This document shows, piece after piece, positions 17,613 through 26,940 of a stretch of 64,000 bases of DNA; positions within the stretch are counted from its first letter, which is position 1; every line of letters starts with the position of its first letter. The position numbers and the translations under genes are program-made. The stretch is from Staphylococcus sp. GSSP0090 (GTDB lineage Bacteria > Bacillota > Bacilli > Staphylococcales > Staphylococcaceae), in assembly GCF_013391405.1 (NCBI RefSeq), contig NZ_JACBFD010000003.1, positions 158,470-222,469 of the forward strand, given 5' to 3'. The notes below the pieces were generated by a model that was not told the DNA's origin, did no database searches, and saw only the letters and a program-made list of their open reading frames with translations.

Positions 17613-17663
17613 TTGACTTAATGAGGGGTTAGGCATAGAATGTTTTTATTCCGATAAGAATAA
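17613..17663 (+). promoter_or_regulatory. Promoter with CymR-like box
   Basis: -35 TTGACT (17613-17618), 17-bp spacer, -10 TAGAAT (17636-17641). Just downstream, TATTCCGATAAGAATAA (17647-17663) shares CCGATAAGAAT with the reverse strand of the mccAB promoter at 48967-48984. The motif resembles the operator of CymR, the cysteine-metabolism repressor, which would place this importer under cysteine control. Confidence 0.75.
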
Positions 17664-17682
17664 TAAGAATAGAGGGCGCGAA

Positions 17683-18477
17683 ATGAAAAAAATATTATTA
17701 GGTATACTGACATTACTTTTAGTTGTGGGACTAGCAGCTTGTGGCACTTCTGACAAAAAAGACAGTGAGCAAAAAACGAAAACAGCTAGTGAAGATAAAA
17801 CATTCGTTGTAGGTACTGAAGGCACTTATGCACCTTTTTCATATCATGATAAAAAAGATAAACTTACAGGATATGATATTGATGTGATGAAAGCAGTAGC
17901 AAAAGAAATGGATTACAAAGTTAAATTTAAAGAAACACAATGGGATTCTATGTTTGCCGGATTAGACTCTGGTAGATTTAATGTCATAGCGAACCAAGTA
18001 GGGATTAATGATGAACGTAAAGAAAAATATAAATTCTCAGAACCTTATACGTATTCAGAAGCAGTATTAGTGGTTAACAAAGATAACAAAGATATTAAAT
18101 CATTTGATGATGTTAAAGGTAAGAAATTGGCACAAACGTTTACTTCAAATTATGGTAAGTTAGCGAAATCTAAAGGTGCAGAATTAACGAAAGTAGATGG
18201 CTTCAATCAGGCTATGGATTTATTACAATCTAATAGAGTTGAAGGTACGTTTAATGACAATATTTCATACTTAGATTATAAAAAACAAAAACCTAATGCA
18301 GATGTGAAAATTATTGAAGGTAACGCTGAGAAGAGTCAATCAGCATTAACATTTAGTAAAAGAGAAGACGATGCAACAATTAAAAAAGTAAATAAAGCAA
18401 TGAACAAATTAAAAGATAATGGTGAATTAGCAAAAATAAGTAAAAAATGGTTCGGCGAAGATGTTTCTAAATCTTAA
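17683..18477 (+). CDS. tcyA: Amino-acid (probably cystine) ABC substrate-binding lipoprotein
   Basis: 264 residues. Signal peptide with lipobox LAAC (lipid-modified Cys20). The body is a family-3 solute-binding protein: FVVGTEGTYAPFSYHDKKDKLTGYDIDVMKAVAKEM, FNVIANQVGINDERKEKYKFSEPY. The CymR-like box at its promoter points to cystine rather than glutamine or histidine. It is the first gene of a three-gene operon and overlaps the permease gene by 17 nt. Confidence 0.83.
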   Translation: MKKILLGILTLLLVVGLAACGTSDKKDSEQKTKTASEDKTFVVGTEGTYAPFSYHDKKDKLTGYDIDVMKAVAKEMDYKVKFKETQWDSMFAGLDSGRFNVIANQVGINDERKEKYKFSEPYTYSEAVLVVNKDNKDIKSFDDVKGKKLAQTFTSNYGKLAKSKGAELTKVDGFNQAMDLLQSNRVEGTFNDNISYLDYKKQKPNADVKIIEGNAEKSQSALTFSKREDDATIKKVNKAMNKLKDNGELAKISKKWFGEDVSKS

Positions 18478-19180
18478 TACTGAACAGCAACATGCATTAG
18501 ACGCAGCTGGCCAAGCATTTGCACCGATGCTTGAAGGATTAGTAAAATTTTCTATACCGATTACCTTAGTAACTTTCGTATTAGGTTTAGTTATTGCGTT
18601 ACTAACAGCGTTAATGCGTATATCAACAAGCCGTATTTTAAGAGGGATTGCACGTTTTTATATTTCAATCATTAGAGGTACGCCGATGATTGTACAATTA
18701 TTCATTATCTTTTACGGTATCCCTGAACTCGGCAGACTATTGACAAATAACTCTGAAAATCAATGGACGTTGGCACCAGTCATCGCAGCTATTATTGGTT
18801 TATCATTGAATGTTGGCGCGTATGCTTCTGAAATTATTCGTGGAGGCATTATGTCTATACCTAAGGGGCAGACAGAAGCGGCTTACTCGATTGGTATGAA
18901 TTATCGACAAACGATTCAACGTATTATCTTACCGCAAGCGATTAGAGTCTCTGTACCCGCATTAGGTAATACATTTTTAAGTTTAATTAAAGATACATCA
19001 CTATTAGGATTTATATTAGTAGCTGAAATGTTTAGAAAAGCACAAGAAGTTGCTTCAACGACATATGAGTATTTAACAATTTATCTACTCGTAGCACTGA
19101 TGTATTGGGTAGTTTGTTTTATCATTTCAATCGCTCAAAACTTCTATGAATCTTATCTTGAAAGAGGGTATCGCTCATGA
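18461..19180 (+). CDS. tcyB: Cystine-type ABC permease
   Basis: 239 residues, about five membrane segments. The inner-membrane component signature is present: [37 protein letters not shown], where the conserved EAA loop contacts the ATPase. It overlaps both neighbours (17 nt with tcyA, 4 nt with the ATPase gene), so the three are translated together. Confidence 0.85.
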   Translation: MFLNLNTEQQHALDAAGQAFAPMLEGLVKFSIPITLVTFVLGLVIALLTALMRISTSRILRGIARFYISIIRGTPMIVQLFIIFYGIPELGRLLTNNSENQWTLAPVIAAIIGLSLNVGAYASEIIRGGIMSIPKGQTEAAYSIGMNYRQTIQRIILPQAIRVSVPALGNTFLSLIKDTSLLGFILVAEMFRKAQEVASTTYEYLTIYLLVALMYWVVCFIISIAQNFYESYLERGYRS

Positions 19181-19908
19181 TTGAATTGAAAAATATAAAA
19201 AAATCATTTGATGATAAAGAAGTGATCAAAGGGATTGATTTAAATGTTAATCAAGGAGAAGTGGTGACATTTATTGGTCGTTCAGGTTCAGGTAAGACCA
19301 CTCTATTGCGAATGATTAATGCTTTAGAATTACCCACAGAAGGTGCTGTTTATGTCAACGGAGAAACTTACAGTAATACCGATAAGAAATCACAGATAAA
19401 AGTCCGTAAACAATCAGGGATGGTCTTTCAAAATTATAATTTATTCCCACATAAAACAGCATTAGAAAATGTAATGGAAGGTCTCATTACTGTTAAAAAA
19501 ACGAAAAAAGATGAGGCTAAACAACAGGCTTTGGCTTTATTGGAAAAAGTAGATTTAACTGCTGTAAAAGACCAAAGACCAAATGCTTTATCAGGTGGAC
19601 AACAGCAACGTGTAGCGATTGCTAGAGCTTTAGCCATGAATCCAGAAGTCATGTTGTTTGATGAACCTACATCTGCGTTAGATCCAGAACTCGTCAATGA
19701 TGTACTTCGTGTTATCAAGGATTTAGCTAATGAGGGTATGACGATGATTATCGTGACCCATGAAATGCGATTCGCTAAAGAAGTGTCTAACAAGATTGTA
19801 TTTATTCACGATGGTGTAATTGGCGAATCTGGACCTCCAGAACAAATCTTCAATCATCCACAAAGTGTTGAATTACAAAGATTTTTAAATATGATTCGTG
19901 AAGTTTAA
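19177..19908 (+). CDS. tcyC: Cystine-type ABC ATPase
   Basis: 243 residues. Walker [13 protein letters not shown]-loop [10 protein letters not shown], signature LSGGQQQR, Walker [13 protein letters not shown] and the switch histidine in IIVTHEM are all intact. It powers the importer encoded by the two overlapping upstream genes. Confidence 0.9.
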   Translation: MIELKNIKKSFDDKEVIKGIDLNVNQGEVVTFIGRSGSGKTTLLRMINALELPTEGAVYVNGETYSNTDKKSQIKVRKQSGMVFQNYNLFPHKTALENVMEGLITVKKTKKDEAKQQALALLEKVDLTAVKDQRPNALSGGQQQRVAIARALAMNPEVMLFDEPTSALDPELVNDVLRVIKDLANEGMTMIIVTHEMRFAKEVSNKIVFIHDGVIGESGPPEQIFNHPQSVELQRFLNMIREV

Positions 19909-19965
19909 CGTTAGAATAAAGATTCAACGGGACGGTCATAATAAAATGATTATCTTGTCATATGA

Positions 19966-20123
19966 GTCTGGGACAAAAATAGATATCTCAGACGCTTTAT
20001 CATTTAGGCAGTAGATGACTGAATTGAAAATGCGCTTATATCAAGCTTTTTTCAATCCTAGTCATCCTTGCCGGGGTGGGACTACGTAATCAATTTTAGA
20101 AAATTTGATTTCTGTCCCACTCC
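19966..20123. repeat. Dispersed non-coding repeat, copy B
   Basis: Compact copy of the element at 9322-9575 (three matching blocks; see there). The ends are imperfect inverted repeats: GTCTGGGACAAAAAT at the left and ATTTCTGTCCCAC at the right. The interior arms ATGACTGAATTGAAAA and TTTCAATCCTAGTCAT also pair. No coding potential is seen. It may be a mobile miniature element or a folded RNA. Confidence 0.75.
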
Positions 20124-20206
20124 CTAATTAATCAGTTTTTAGTAATACAAGATTAAAATGATAGAGATGTATTTACAATAGTATACGTAATTGCTTATAG
20201 CAGATG

Positions 20207-20240
20207 AGTCCGAGACATTAATTGATGTCCGGGCTTTTTT
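20207..20240 (+). terminator. Probable terminator
   Basis: An imperfect stem, AGTCCGAGACAT with ATGTCCGGGCT, is followed by six T. It lies between repeat copy B and the next operon. Confidence 0.6.
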
Positions 20241-20277
20241 ATTTTATTTTTTTATAAAACAATATGATAAATGCGCT

Positions 20278-20384
20278 TTGAACTTTATAATTTAAAAATA
20301 TAATGAGTTTTTATTTGATGTGCAACTTTTCGGATTTAAAGACGAAAGAGATTACACATCTACCATCATTAGAAAGCGTTTACA
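20278..20384 (+). promoter_or_regulatory. Promoter region and cre site of the ascorbate-type PTS operon
   Basis: TTGAAC (20278-20283) and TATAAT (20299-20304) form a possible promoter with a short 15-bp spacer. AGAAAGCGTTTACA at 20371-20384 is a cre with one mismatch, downstream of it and 25 bp before the regulator gene. Confidence 0.5.
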
Positions 20385-20409
20385 ATAAAGAGGTAAGGAG
20401 GTTGCTAAT

Positions 20410-22353
20410 ATGTTAAGCAAGCGACAGTATCATATTTTAACGTTCATACTTGAATGTGAAACTTTTGTGCAAATTCATCATTTAGCAACGCACTTTAATG
20501 TTACAGAAAGAACAATACAATATGATCTTGAGTATCTTGAAGATATGGCAAGTAACTTAGGCTTAAATATTCAACGAAATAAACAAGCGGGGGTTAAGAT
20601 AACCACAAATCCAGAGCAGTTAAAGTGTTTAGCACCGATGCATACAACACAGACAATACATTACGCTAAGGAAGAACGTTTATTGTATATCACATTAAAA
20701 TTACTCGAAGCCAATACACCGATATCGTCACAAGTGCTTGCGACCATGGTATCTGTTTCAAGACGCACAATTGTAGAAGATTTGAAAAGCGTTCAAAGTT
20801 GGTTAGCGCAACATGAATTATTGCTTGAATATAAGAAAAATAAGGGATTTGTCATTCAAGGACCAGAAAATGCTTATCGTAAAGCGTATGCCGAAATGGT
20901 GCGGGCATATTTTAAAATGTATACGCACGAGATAGGACATGATTTGTTTTCGAATCATGAATTAGAGCGCATACTTTTAAGTGTTACAACGGTATTGAGA
21001 AATACAAATTATCAATTAGTACAAAGTGCCATAGATGGTTTGATTTATCATATTTTAATAGCGATTCATCGAGTGAATGAAGACTTTGTTTTTAAAATTC
21101 CAAATGATGCATTTATGAAATTGAAAGAGACAGAGCAATTTCAGATTGCGTTACAAATTCAAGATAGACTGGAAGACGATTTTCAGATTCATTTTCCAAA
21201 GAGTGAAGCAGCTTTTATAACACTACATTTACTAGGCGCTAAAACTTCAGAAATGAATCAATTAAATGAAGATATGGATACACTGGAAGTTCTGACTGAG
21301 CAATTGATTGAACGTATGAGCGGTGCCTTAGGACTTGATTTGATGACGGATATTAAATTACGTAATGGCTTAATTGTACATTTGAGACCAGCCATTCATA
21401 GATTGAAATTTGATATGACACATGAAAATCCATTGAAAGATCAAATTATAAGCCAATATCCTCAATTGATAGATGAAATTCAAAAACATATTGGGCTCAT
21501 TGAAGAACATTACAATATTGTCTTTAATCATGACGAATTGACCTATATGATATTACATTTTGCATCTGCAATTGAAAGAATATCAACGATCAAAACAAAC
21601 AAAATTAAGGTCGTATTACTCTGTGGATCCGGTATTGGCACGTCTCAATTATTAAAGAGTAAAATAAAACACATTTACCCAGAGTTAGAAATCATGGATG
21701 CATATTCAATTTATGAAGTGGATGAAACGATATTAAAGCATGAAGGTGTCGATTATATTATTTCTACTGTGCCCTTTAGGGAGACTGTTGTGCCAGTTAT
21801 TCAGGTTTCTCCATTTTTAGATAAAAATGATCGGGAGCAGTTAAATCAAATAATCAATCAATCCAGAGAAAATTATGTGACCAAGTTGCGTGGATTAGGT
21901 CCAACATTAGAACAAGTGTTGCCACAATCTAGAGTGATTACGCAGCAAGCATCGCGAAATAGGGATGAAGCAATCAAGCAAAGTGTTGAACTGCTTGTCG
22001 AAGATGGTGTTGTGGAAGCAGCTTATGCGACAGATATTATTAATCAGTTAGATAAGTTTGGACCTTATATGGTTGTAAGCCCTCATATTGCATTGATTCA
22101 CGCACAACATGAACACGTTAAACAATCGTTGGGCTTTAGCCTGATACATTATCAAGAAGGTATTCATTTCTCACATGATACGTATGATCCTGTCTATATC
22201 ATTATTACTTTAGCAACAGAACATCCTCAAATACATTTAAATGCGTTACGACAGTTTAGCGAGTTAATTATGGATGAAGCATATCGAACAATTCTGCTTT
22301 CTGGCAATGCACAGGAAATCATGAAATCTATCCACAAGGTAAGCCAAGATTAA
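20410..22353 (+). CDS. BglG/MtlR-type PRD transcriptional regulator with EIIB- and EIIA-like domains
   Basis: 647 residues. N-terminal helix-turn-helix (VTERTIQYDLEYLEDMA), a second one (VSVSRRTIVEDLKSV), two PRD domains (about 180-390), an EIIB-like domain (VVLLCGSGIGTSQLLKSK, near 400) and a C-terminal EIIA-2 domain (MVVSPHIALIHAQHEH, near 560). The PTS phosphorylates such proteins to set operon expression according to substrate. GGAGG precedes the ATG. It heads the operon it presumably activates. Confidence 0.88.
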   Translation: MLSKRQYHILTFILECETFVQIHHLATHFNVTERTIQYDLEYLEDMASNLGLNIQRNKQAGVKITTNPEQLKCLAPMHTTQTIHYAKEERLLYITLKLLEANTPISSQVLATMVSVSRRTIVEDLKSVQSWLAQHELLLEYKKNKGFVIQGPENAYRKAYAEMVRAYFKMYTHEIGHDLFSNHELERILLSVTTVLRNTNYQLVQSAIDGLIYHILIAIHRVNEDFVFKIPNDAFMKLKETEQFQIALQIQDRLEDDFQIHFPKSEAAFITLHLLGAKTSEMNQLNEDMDTLEVLTEQLIERMSGALGLDLMTDIKLRNGLIVHLRPAIHRLKFDMTHENPLKDQIISQYPQLIDEIQKHIGLIEEHYNIVFNHDELTYMILHFASAIERISTIKTNKIKVVLLCGSGIGTSQLLKSKIKHIYPELEIMDAYSIYEVDETILKHEGVDYIISTVPFRETVVPVIQVSPFLDKNDREQLNQIINQSRENYVTKLRGLGPTLEQVLPQSRVITQQASRNRDEAIKQSVELLVEDGVVEAAYATDIINQLDKFGPYMVVSPHIALIHAQHEHVKQSLGFSLIHYQEGIHFSHDTYDPVYIIITLATEHPQIHLNALRQFSELIMDEAYRTILLSGNAQEIMKSIHKVSQD

Positions 22354-22367
22354 GGAGGTGCTTATAA

Positions 22368-22808
22368 ATGAGTTTGGAAATTCTGTCAGCTGATAAAGTT
22401 CAAATAAAGGAACGGGTGGATAATTGGGAACAAGGGATTACTGTAGCTGCACAACCCTTATTAACCCAAGATTACTTTGAACAAAGTTATATCACAGCGA
22501 TGATTGACAGTGTTAAGCAATTAGGTCCGTATATTGTTATTGCACCAGAAATCGCAATTGCACATGCAAGGCCAAATGATGAGGTGAATAAGGTAGGGCT
22601 CAGTTTACTGAAATTAAATCAACATATTAATTTTTCAGAAGAAGGTCACTATGCTTCACTTATATTTGTACTCAGTGCAGTAGACAATGAAGGTCATCTT
22701 GATATCTTGAGAAATTTAGCAACAACATTAGGGGACCAAGCAGTGGTAAATCAATTATTAAACGCACAAGAAGTTAAGGACATATTAAATATATTTAAAG
22801 GAGAATGA
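22368..22808 (+). CDS. PTS EIIA, mannitol/fructose-ascorbate type
   Basis: 146 residues, a single EIIA-2 domain. The active-site histidine is in IVIAPEIAIAHARPNDEV. It follows the regulator by 14 bp with AAGGAGG before its ATG, and phosphorylates the EIIB encoded next. Confidence 0.88.
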   Translation: MSLEILSADKVQIKERVDNWEQGITVAAQPLLTQDYFEQSYITAMIDSVKQLGPYIVIAPEIAIAHARPNDEVNKVGLSLLKLNQHINFSEEGHYASLIFVLSAVDNEGHLDILRNLATTLGDQAVVNQLLNAQEVKDILNIFKGE

Positions 22809-22813
22809 TGAAA

Positions 22814-23098
22814 ATGAAAATATTAGTTGTATGTGGTCACGGATTAGGTAGTAGCTTTATGGTAGAAATGAATGCACAGGAAGCTTTGAAAAATTTGAAT
22901 GCACCATCTGATATAAAAGTTGAACATAGCGATGTAATGAGTGCAAGTCCTGATATGGCAGACTTGTTTATTTGCGGAAGAGATTTAGAAGAAAATACTA
23001 AAAATTTAGGTGACGTGATTGTATTAGACAATATTTTAGATAAAGAAGAACTTCAAACTAAATTAAGTGAAAAATTAAGTGAGCTGAAGCTTTTATAA
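22814..23098 (+). CDS. PTS EIIB, ascorbate (UlaB) family
   Basis: About 94 residues; phosphocysteine Cys7 in MKILVVCGHGLGSSFMVEM, the UlaB/SgaB signature. Start codons at 22805, 22808 and 22814 are in frame. AAAGGAG ends at 22803, so 22814 (or 22808) is preferred. The reading frame is tightly packed with the preceding EIIA stop. Confidence 0.88.
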   Translation: MKILVVCGHGLGSSFMVEMNAQEALKNLNAPSDIKVEHSDVMSASPDMADLFICGRDLEENTKNLGDVIVLDNILDKEELQTKLSEKLSELKLL

Positions 23099-23121
23099 AT
23101 AACGCCTAAGGAGGTAGTAAA

Positions 23122-24480
23122 ATGAAACCGATTTTAGACTTTATCGTTGATATTTTAAGCCAACCTGCAATACTTGTTGCTTTAATTGCATTTATTGGGT
23201 TAATCATGCAGAAGAAATCAGCAACCGATATCACTTCGGGTACGATTAAAACCATACTTGGATTTCTAGTATTGAGTGCTGGGGCAAATGTAGTAACACA
23301 ATCACTTGAACCATTTGGAAAGATATTTCAACATGCATTTGGCGTGCAAGGTGTTGTACCCAATAATGAAGCGATTATTTCAATAGCGTTAGAACAGTAT
23401 GGTACGACAGCAGCATTAATTATGGTATTTGGCATGATCGTTAATATCATCATAGCGCGTATTACAAATTTGAAGTATATATTTTTAACAGGTCATCATA
23501 CGTTTTATATGGCAGCCTTTTTAGCCATATTATTATCAGTAGGTCATATTACAGGCACACTAACCGTAGTTATCGGTGCAATTATTTTAGGATTGATTAT
23601 GGCGATACTGCCTGCATTAGCTCACCCAACAATGAAAAAAATAACAGGTAATAACCAAGTTGCTTTAGGTCATTTTGGGACAATTAGTTATTGGGCAGCA
23701 GGTGAAGTAGGAAAGCTATTTAAAGGTAAATCAAAATCAACAGAAGATATCAATTTCCCAAAAGGGTTGAGTTTTTTAAGAGAAAGTACGATTAGTATTT
23801 CGTTAACGATGACATTATTATATTTTGTAGCTGCACTTTTTGCAGGACCACATTATGTACATAGTGAAATTAGTAATGGTCAAAACTTTATTGTGTTTTC
23901 TCTTATACAAGGTGTTACGTTCGCTGCGGGTGTATTTATTATTTTGACAGGAGTACGTTTAATTTTAGCTGAAATTGTTCCAGCATTTAAAGGTATTTCA
24001 GAAAAGCTCGTTCCAAATACGAAACCAGCTTTAGACTGTCCGATTGTCTTCCCTTATGCACAAAATGCTGTACTGATTGGATTTTTTGTCAGCTTTATTG
24101 TAGGCGTCATTGGCATGTTTGTCTTGTTCTTATTGGGTGGCGTAGTCATACTTCCTGGTGTAGTGGCGCACTTCTTCCTTGGTGCTACTGCGGGCGTCTT
24201 TGGTAATGCCAGAGGCGGCATCAAAGGTGCTGTAGCTGGCTCTGCATTGAATGGTATATTAATCACGTTCTTACCATTGTTATTCTTACCATTTTTAGGA
24301 GAATTAGGTGGTGCGGCAACGACATTCTCAGACACTGATTTCTTAGTGGTAGGAATCGTTTTTGGTAATGTTGCGAAGTTCCTTGGTTTAATTGGTATCA
24401 TCATCTTAGTTATCATAGTAGCAGCATTAGCAATTATTTTACAAAAAAGAACAAATGATAAAGAAGCAAAAGAGCAGTAA
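23122..24480 (+). CDS. PTS EIIC, ascorbate (UlaA/SgaT) family
   Basis: 452 residues, about 11 membrane segments. Family features are the opening FIVDILSQPAILVALIAFIGLIMQKKS, FLTGHHTFYMAAFLA and the late segment FLGATAGVFGNARGG. UlaA imports ascorbate with phosphorylation, but relatives carry other substrates. No lactonase (ulaG), decarboxylase or epimerase gene follows, so the substrate is unproven. Confidence 0.88.
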   Translation: MKPILDFIVDILSQPAILVALIAFIGLIMQKKSATDITSGTIKTILGFLVLSAGANVVTQSLEPFGKIFQHAFGVQGVVPNNEAIISIALEQYGTTAALIMVFGMIVNIIIARITNLKYIFLTGHHTFYMAAFLAILLSVGHITGTLTVVIGAIILGLIMAILPALAHPTMKKITGNNQVALGHFGTISYWAAGEVGKLFKGKSKSTEDINFPKGLSFLRESTISISLTMTLLYFVAALFAGPHYVHSEISNGQNFIVFSLIQGVTFAAGVFIILTGVRLILAEIVPAFKGISEKLVPNTKPALDCPIVFPYAQNAVLIGFFVSFIVGVIGMFVLFLLGGVVILPGVVAHFFLGATAGVFGNARGGIKGAVAGSALNGILITFLPLLFLPFLGELGGAATTFSDTDFLVVGIVFGNVAKFLGLIGIIILVIIVAALAIILQKRTNDKEAKEQ

Positions 24481-24522
24481 GTCACAATATATAAATTTAT
24501 AAGTTTTTGAAATAAAATAAAG

Positions 24523-24564
24523 TAAGCGCTCGAGGCATAAAAAGATGCTTCGGGCGCTTATTTT
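24523..24564. terminator. Bidirectional terminator
   Basis: Arms 24523-24538 and 24545-24560 pair (TAAGCGCTCGAGGCAT / ATGCTTCGGGCGCTTA), between the EIIC gene (+) and cupin gene (-). Confidence 0.8.
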
Positions 24565-24572
24565 GTATGCAT

Positions 24573-25079
24573 TTAATGCCAATGCAATTGTAAGGGACCT
24601 TGTTCACCCCATATTGGATCTGTTTCGGGTAAGGGGACATTTTTAATGTTCATTATTTCCTGTATTCTATGATTTTTATCTCCAGTACATATGTCAAATG
24701 ACTGTCCGTGTGGATATGCACCTATTACGGTAAAGTCATGACTGGCATTTAATAATTTGTGCCCAGTACCAGCCGGTAATATCAGCACATCGCCAAAGGT
24801 AACGTTAATTGTTGAACCATTACGCCCACCTATAAGCAAATCGGCATCTCCTCTGATCACTAAGAGTGTTTCATGCGCGTTACTGTGGTAATGATGATAC
24901 GAAAATACACCACCAGTCCAAGTATTGCCCCATTGATTAGAGGTAATGGTTTTTTCAAAATGTTCGTGTGAATCAAATACACGGTGATAAATCAAAACAG
25001 GTAAGGATGGATGATTAGGCACGGTTCCATCATCTACGAAATATAAAGTGGATACTTTCACTTCCTCCATAGGTTTCAT
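24573..25079 (-). CDS. Cupin-domain protein
   Basis: 168 residues with one cupin barrel: FSYHHYHSNAHETLLVIRGDADLLIGG is motif 1 with its metal-binding histidines and glutamate, and GDVLILPAGTGHKLLN is motif 2. Such proteins bind a metal and act as small isomerases, dioxygenases or sensors; function unknown. The stop of the upstream thioesterase gene is 23 bp away, so the two are probably co-transcribed. Confidence 0.78.
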   Translation of the reverse strand: MKPMEEVKVSTLYFVDDGTVPNHPSLPVLIYHRVFDSHEHFEKTITSNQWGNTWTGGVFSYHHYHSNAHETLLVIRGDADLLIGGRNGSTINVTFGDVLILPAGTGHKLLNASHDFTVIGAYPHGQSFDICTGDKNHRIQEIMNIKNVPLPETDPIWGEQGPLQLHWH

Positions 25080-25102
25080 ATAGTTACTTCACCTCTAAAT
25101 GA

Positions 25103-25912
25103 TTAAGCTTTATAATAAACAATTTGGCTTGTCGTTGCTAATAAATGCTGGTCTTGACTCCATATTTCCCCAGTTTGATCGAAATAGCCATTAAAGAATT
25201 TAAGTGCGCGTGTATGACCGAGTACTGAACGGTTTCCATTGGCCACTAGTGTTGCTTCATCAGCATGAAAATAAATTGTCATGCTGATAGTGCCAATTGG
25301 GACGAGTTCTTTGCGACGTACATAAATTCTCGGGAAAAAAGCATCGCAAATAGCAGCTAAGGATGAAAAATCTAACGCTCTGTTTGGATTATCTCGTATC
25401 CATTGTAAAGTAATTGAATCGGGATGATCTGTAGGTGCTAATGCAAGCGGTGCACCTTTAATCATTCTAATTTCGTAATTCTGTGCCCATGGCGGTGCAC
25501 TATCTAAAGGTGTTGGTTTAATTTGATCTGGGCTTGGAACGTCTGGGAAAATTAACTCTGTAGACGACCAAGTATCACGTCTGTTTGCTGTAACTGCAGT
25601 ACCAGTGATTACGGTCTGTTCATTTTGTGTAAGTTCAATATACCAATGTTGCGTTGAGCGATTGGTTCTACTTGGTTTGGCAATGATTTTAAAGTCACCA
25701 TTTGCTACTGGCGCAGCATAATTAATGGTTAAGGCAATAGGATCGCCTAATCTTTCATCGTGATCTAATACTGCACGTAATAAGGTAGATGCAATGATAC
25801 CACCAAAAGGACCCACCATATTAGCGTATGATTCAGATGTTTGACCACTATAAACACCTGAGGATTGTATTGTCAGTTCAGTTGCTTTATCAAAATTATG
25901 TTTGGGTGTCAT
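25103..25912 (-). CDS. Acyl-CoA thioesterase-like double hotdog protein
   Basis: 269 residues. The N-terminal half carries GPFGGIIASTLLRAVLDHDERLGDPIALTINY, and the C-terminal half LDFSSLAAICDAFFPRIY followed by TISMTIYFHA. This is the layout of TesB-like double-hotdog thioesterases. The ATG at 25912 follows GGAGGAATCAATC; an upstream frame extension has no ribosome site. It lies between a LysR regulator and a cupin gene in the same direction. Confidence 0.72.
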   Translation of the reverse strand: MTPKHNFDKATELTIQSSGVYSGQTSESYANMVGPFGGIIASTLLRAVLDHDERLGDPIALTINYAAPVANGDFKIIAKPSRTNRSTQHWYIELTQNEQTVITGTAVTANRRDTWSSTELIFPDVPSPDQIKPTPLDSAPPWAQNYEIRMIKGAPLALAPTDHPDSITLQWIRDNPNRALDFSSLAAICDAFFPRIYVRRKELVPIGTISMTIYFHADEATLVANGNRSVLGHTRALKFFNGYFDQTGEIWSQDQHLLATTSQIVYYKA

Positions 25913-25980
25913 GATTGATTCCTCCAATTTTAAGGCTAATATCATGTTATACCCTAAAAATGAAACGCTTACATTAATTT

Positions 25981-26796
25981 TTAGTTGAAATTTTGAAGGA
26001 TATTAAAAAATTGATTAATATGCTGTTGTTTTTTGGCATAGATACCAATGGTGCGTGATGCGTTAGGTAATTTTATGTGTGTGTAAATATCACTATTAAC
26101 TTTTTTAATATATGATTGTGGACAAATAGCTACACTATCACTTGTTGCAATGAAATTCATGATAGATTCTCTGTCTTTCACATATGACAAATCCAATTGT
26201 TTTGGGTCGATTTGATTTTTTTTGAAATCAAATGTGTCACCTGGGGGTTCTAATAGATAAAAATGTTGTTGATTCAAATCATTTAAACTGATTGTTTCTG
26301 CCTGATTTAAGGAATGATTTTTTGAAAATACTAGTTCAAAAGGTTCATCAAACCAATATTCATAACAGATACCTTCTTGAAGTTCAGTTTGTTCACCTAT
26401 CACTAAGTCGAGTTCATCTTGTTGCAATTGATTCAGTAATGAAGTTGTACTATTGGCGGGTATTAATCTAATGCGTTCAGTTTGTTTATTCATTTCAGAT
26501 AGTCTGTCTAATGGGAAATTAGAAATAATACCAACTTTCAATAAAGACTTCTCTGTATTTTTTAAATCATCAATTTGCTGCTTTATAGACTTTAATCGCT
26601 CGTATAGTTTGATGCCATCACTAGTTAAATGCACGCCTTGATGCGTCGCATTAAATAATTTATATCCGAAGTAGGCTTCTATTTGTGTAATTCTTTTTTT
26701 GATACCGGGCGTACTGATATTTTGCTTGATCGCAGCTTTGTTATAACTTTTAGATGCTACTACTTCAAGAAAATCTTCAATATAATCGATCTCCAT
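25981..26796 (-). CDS. LysR-family transcriptional regulator
   Basis: 271 residues. N-terminal winged HTH (DYIEDFLEVVASKSYNKAAIKQNISTPGIKKRI) and a periplasmic-binding-like effector domain (about 90-271). Somewhat short for the family. AAAGGAGG precedes the ATG. It is divergent from the EamA permease and upstream of the thioesterase/cupin genes, so either unit may be its target. Confidence 0.87.
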   Translation of the reverse strand: MEIDYIEDFLEVVASKSYNKAAIKQNISTPGIKKRITQIEAYFGYKLFNATHQGVHLTSDGIKLYERLKSIKQQIDDLKNTEKSLLKVGIISNFPLDRLSEMNKQTERIRLIPANSTTSLLNQLQQDELDLVIGEQTELQEGICYEYWFDEPFELVFSKNHSLNQAETISLNDLNQQHFYLLEPPGDTFDFKKNQIDPKQLDLSYVKDRESIMNFIATSDSVAICPQSYIKKVNSDIYTHIKLPNASRTIGIYAKKQQHINQFFNILQNFN

Positions 26797-26898
26797 ATAT
26801 ATCCTCCTTTAAACTAGCAGTTAATACTATTCATACTATTCGATTATTCTGTAAGATACAAATCATTGATAATATAAAGTTTATTAGGAGGTATTTTT

Positions 26899-26940
26899 AT
26901 GGTAGTTATTACAACATACATACGTGAGCACAGATTATGA
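26899..26940 (+). CDS. 13-codon leader peptide coupled to the EamA permease
   Basis: A strong ribosome site, AGGAGG (26886-26891), serves an ATG at 26899 that opens a 13-codon frame, MVVITTYIREHRL. Its stop overlaps the permease start as ATGA (26937-26940). The permease has no ribosome site of its own, so it appears to be translated by coupling. The peptide is unlike any family I know. Confidence 0.5.
   Translation: MVVITTYIREHRL

Noticed and set aside
24054..24485. 143-codon minus-strand frame over the EIIC gene
   Set aside because: Antisense shadow with Pro/Asn/Lys-rich composition, no ribosome site and no domain.
25961..25974. cre site before the thioesterase/cupin genes
   Set aside because: ATGAAACGCTTACA needs at least two mismatches to the consensus; too weak to list.
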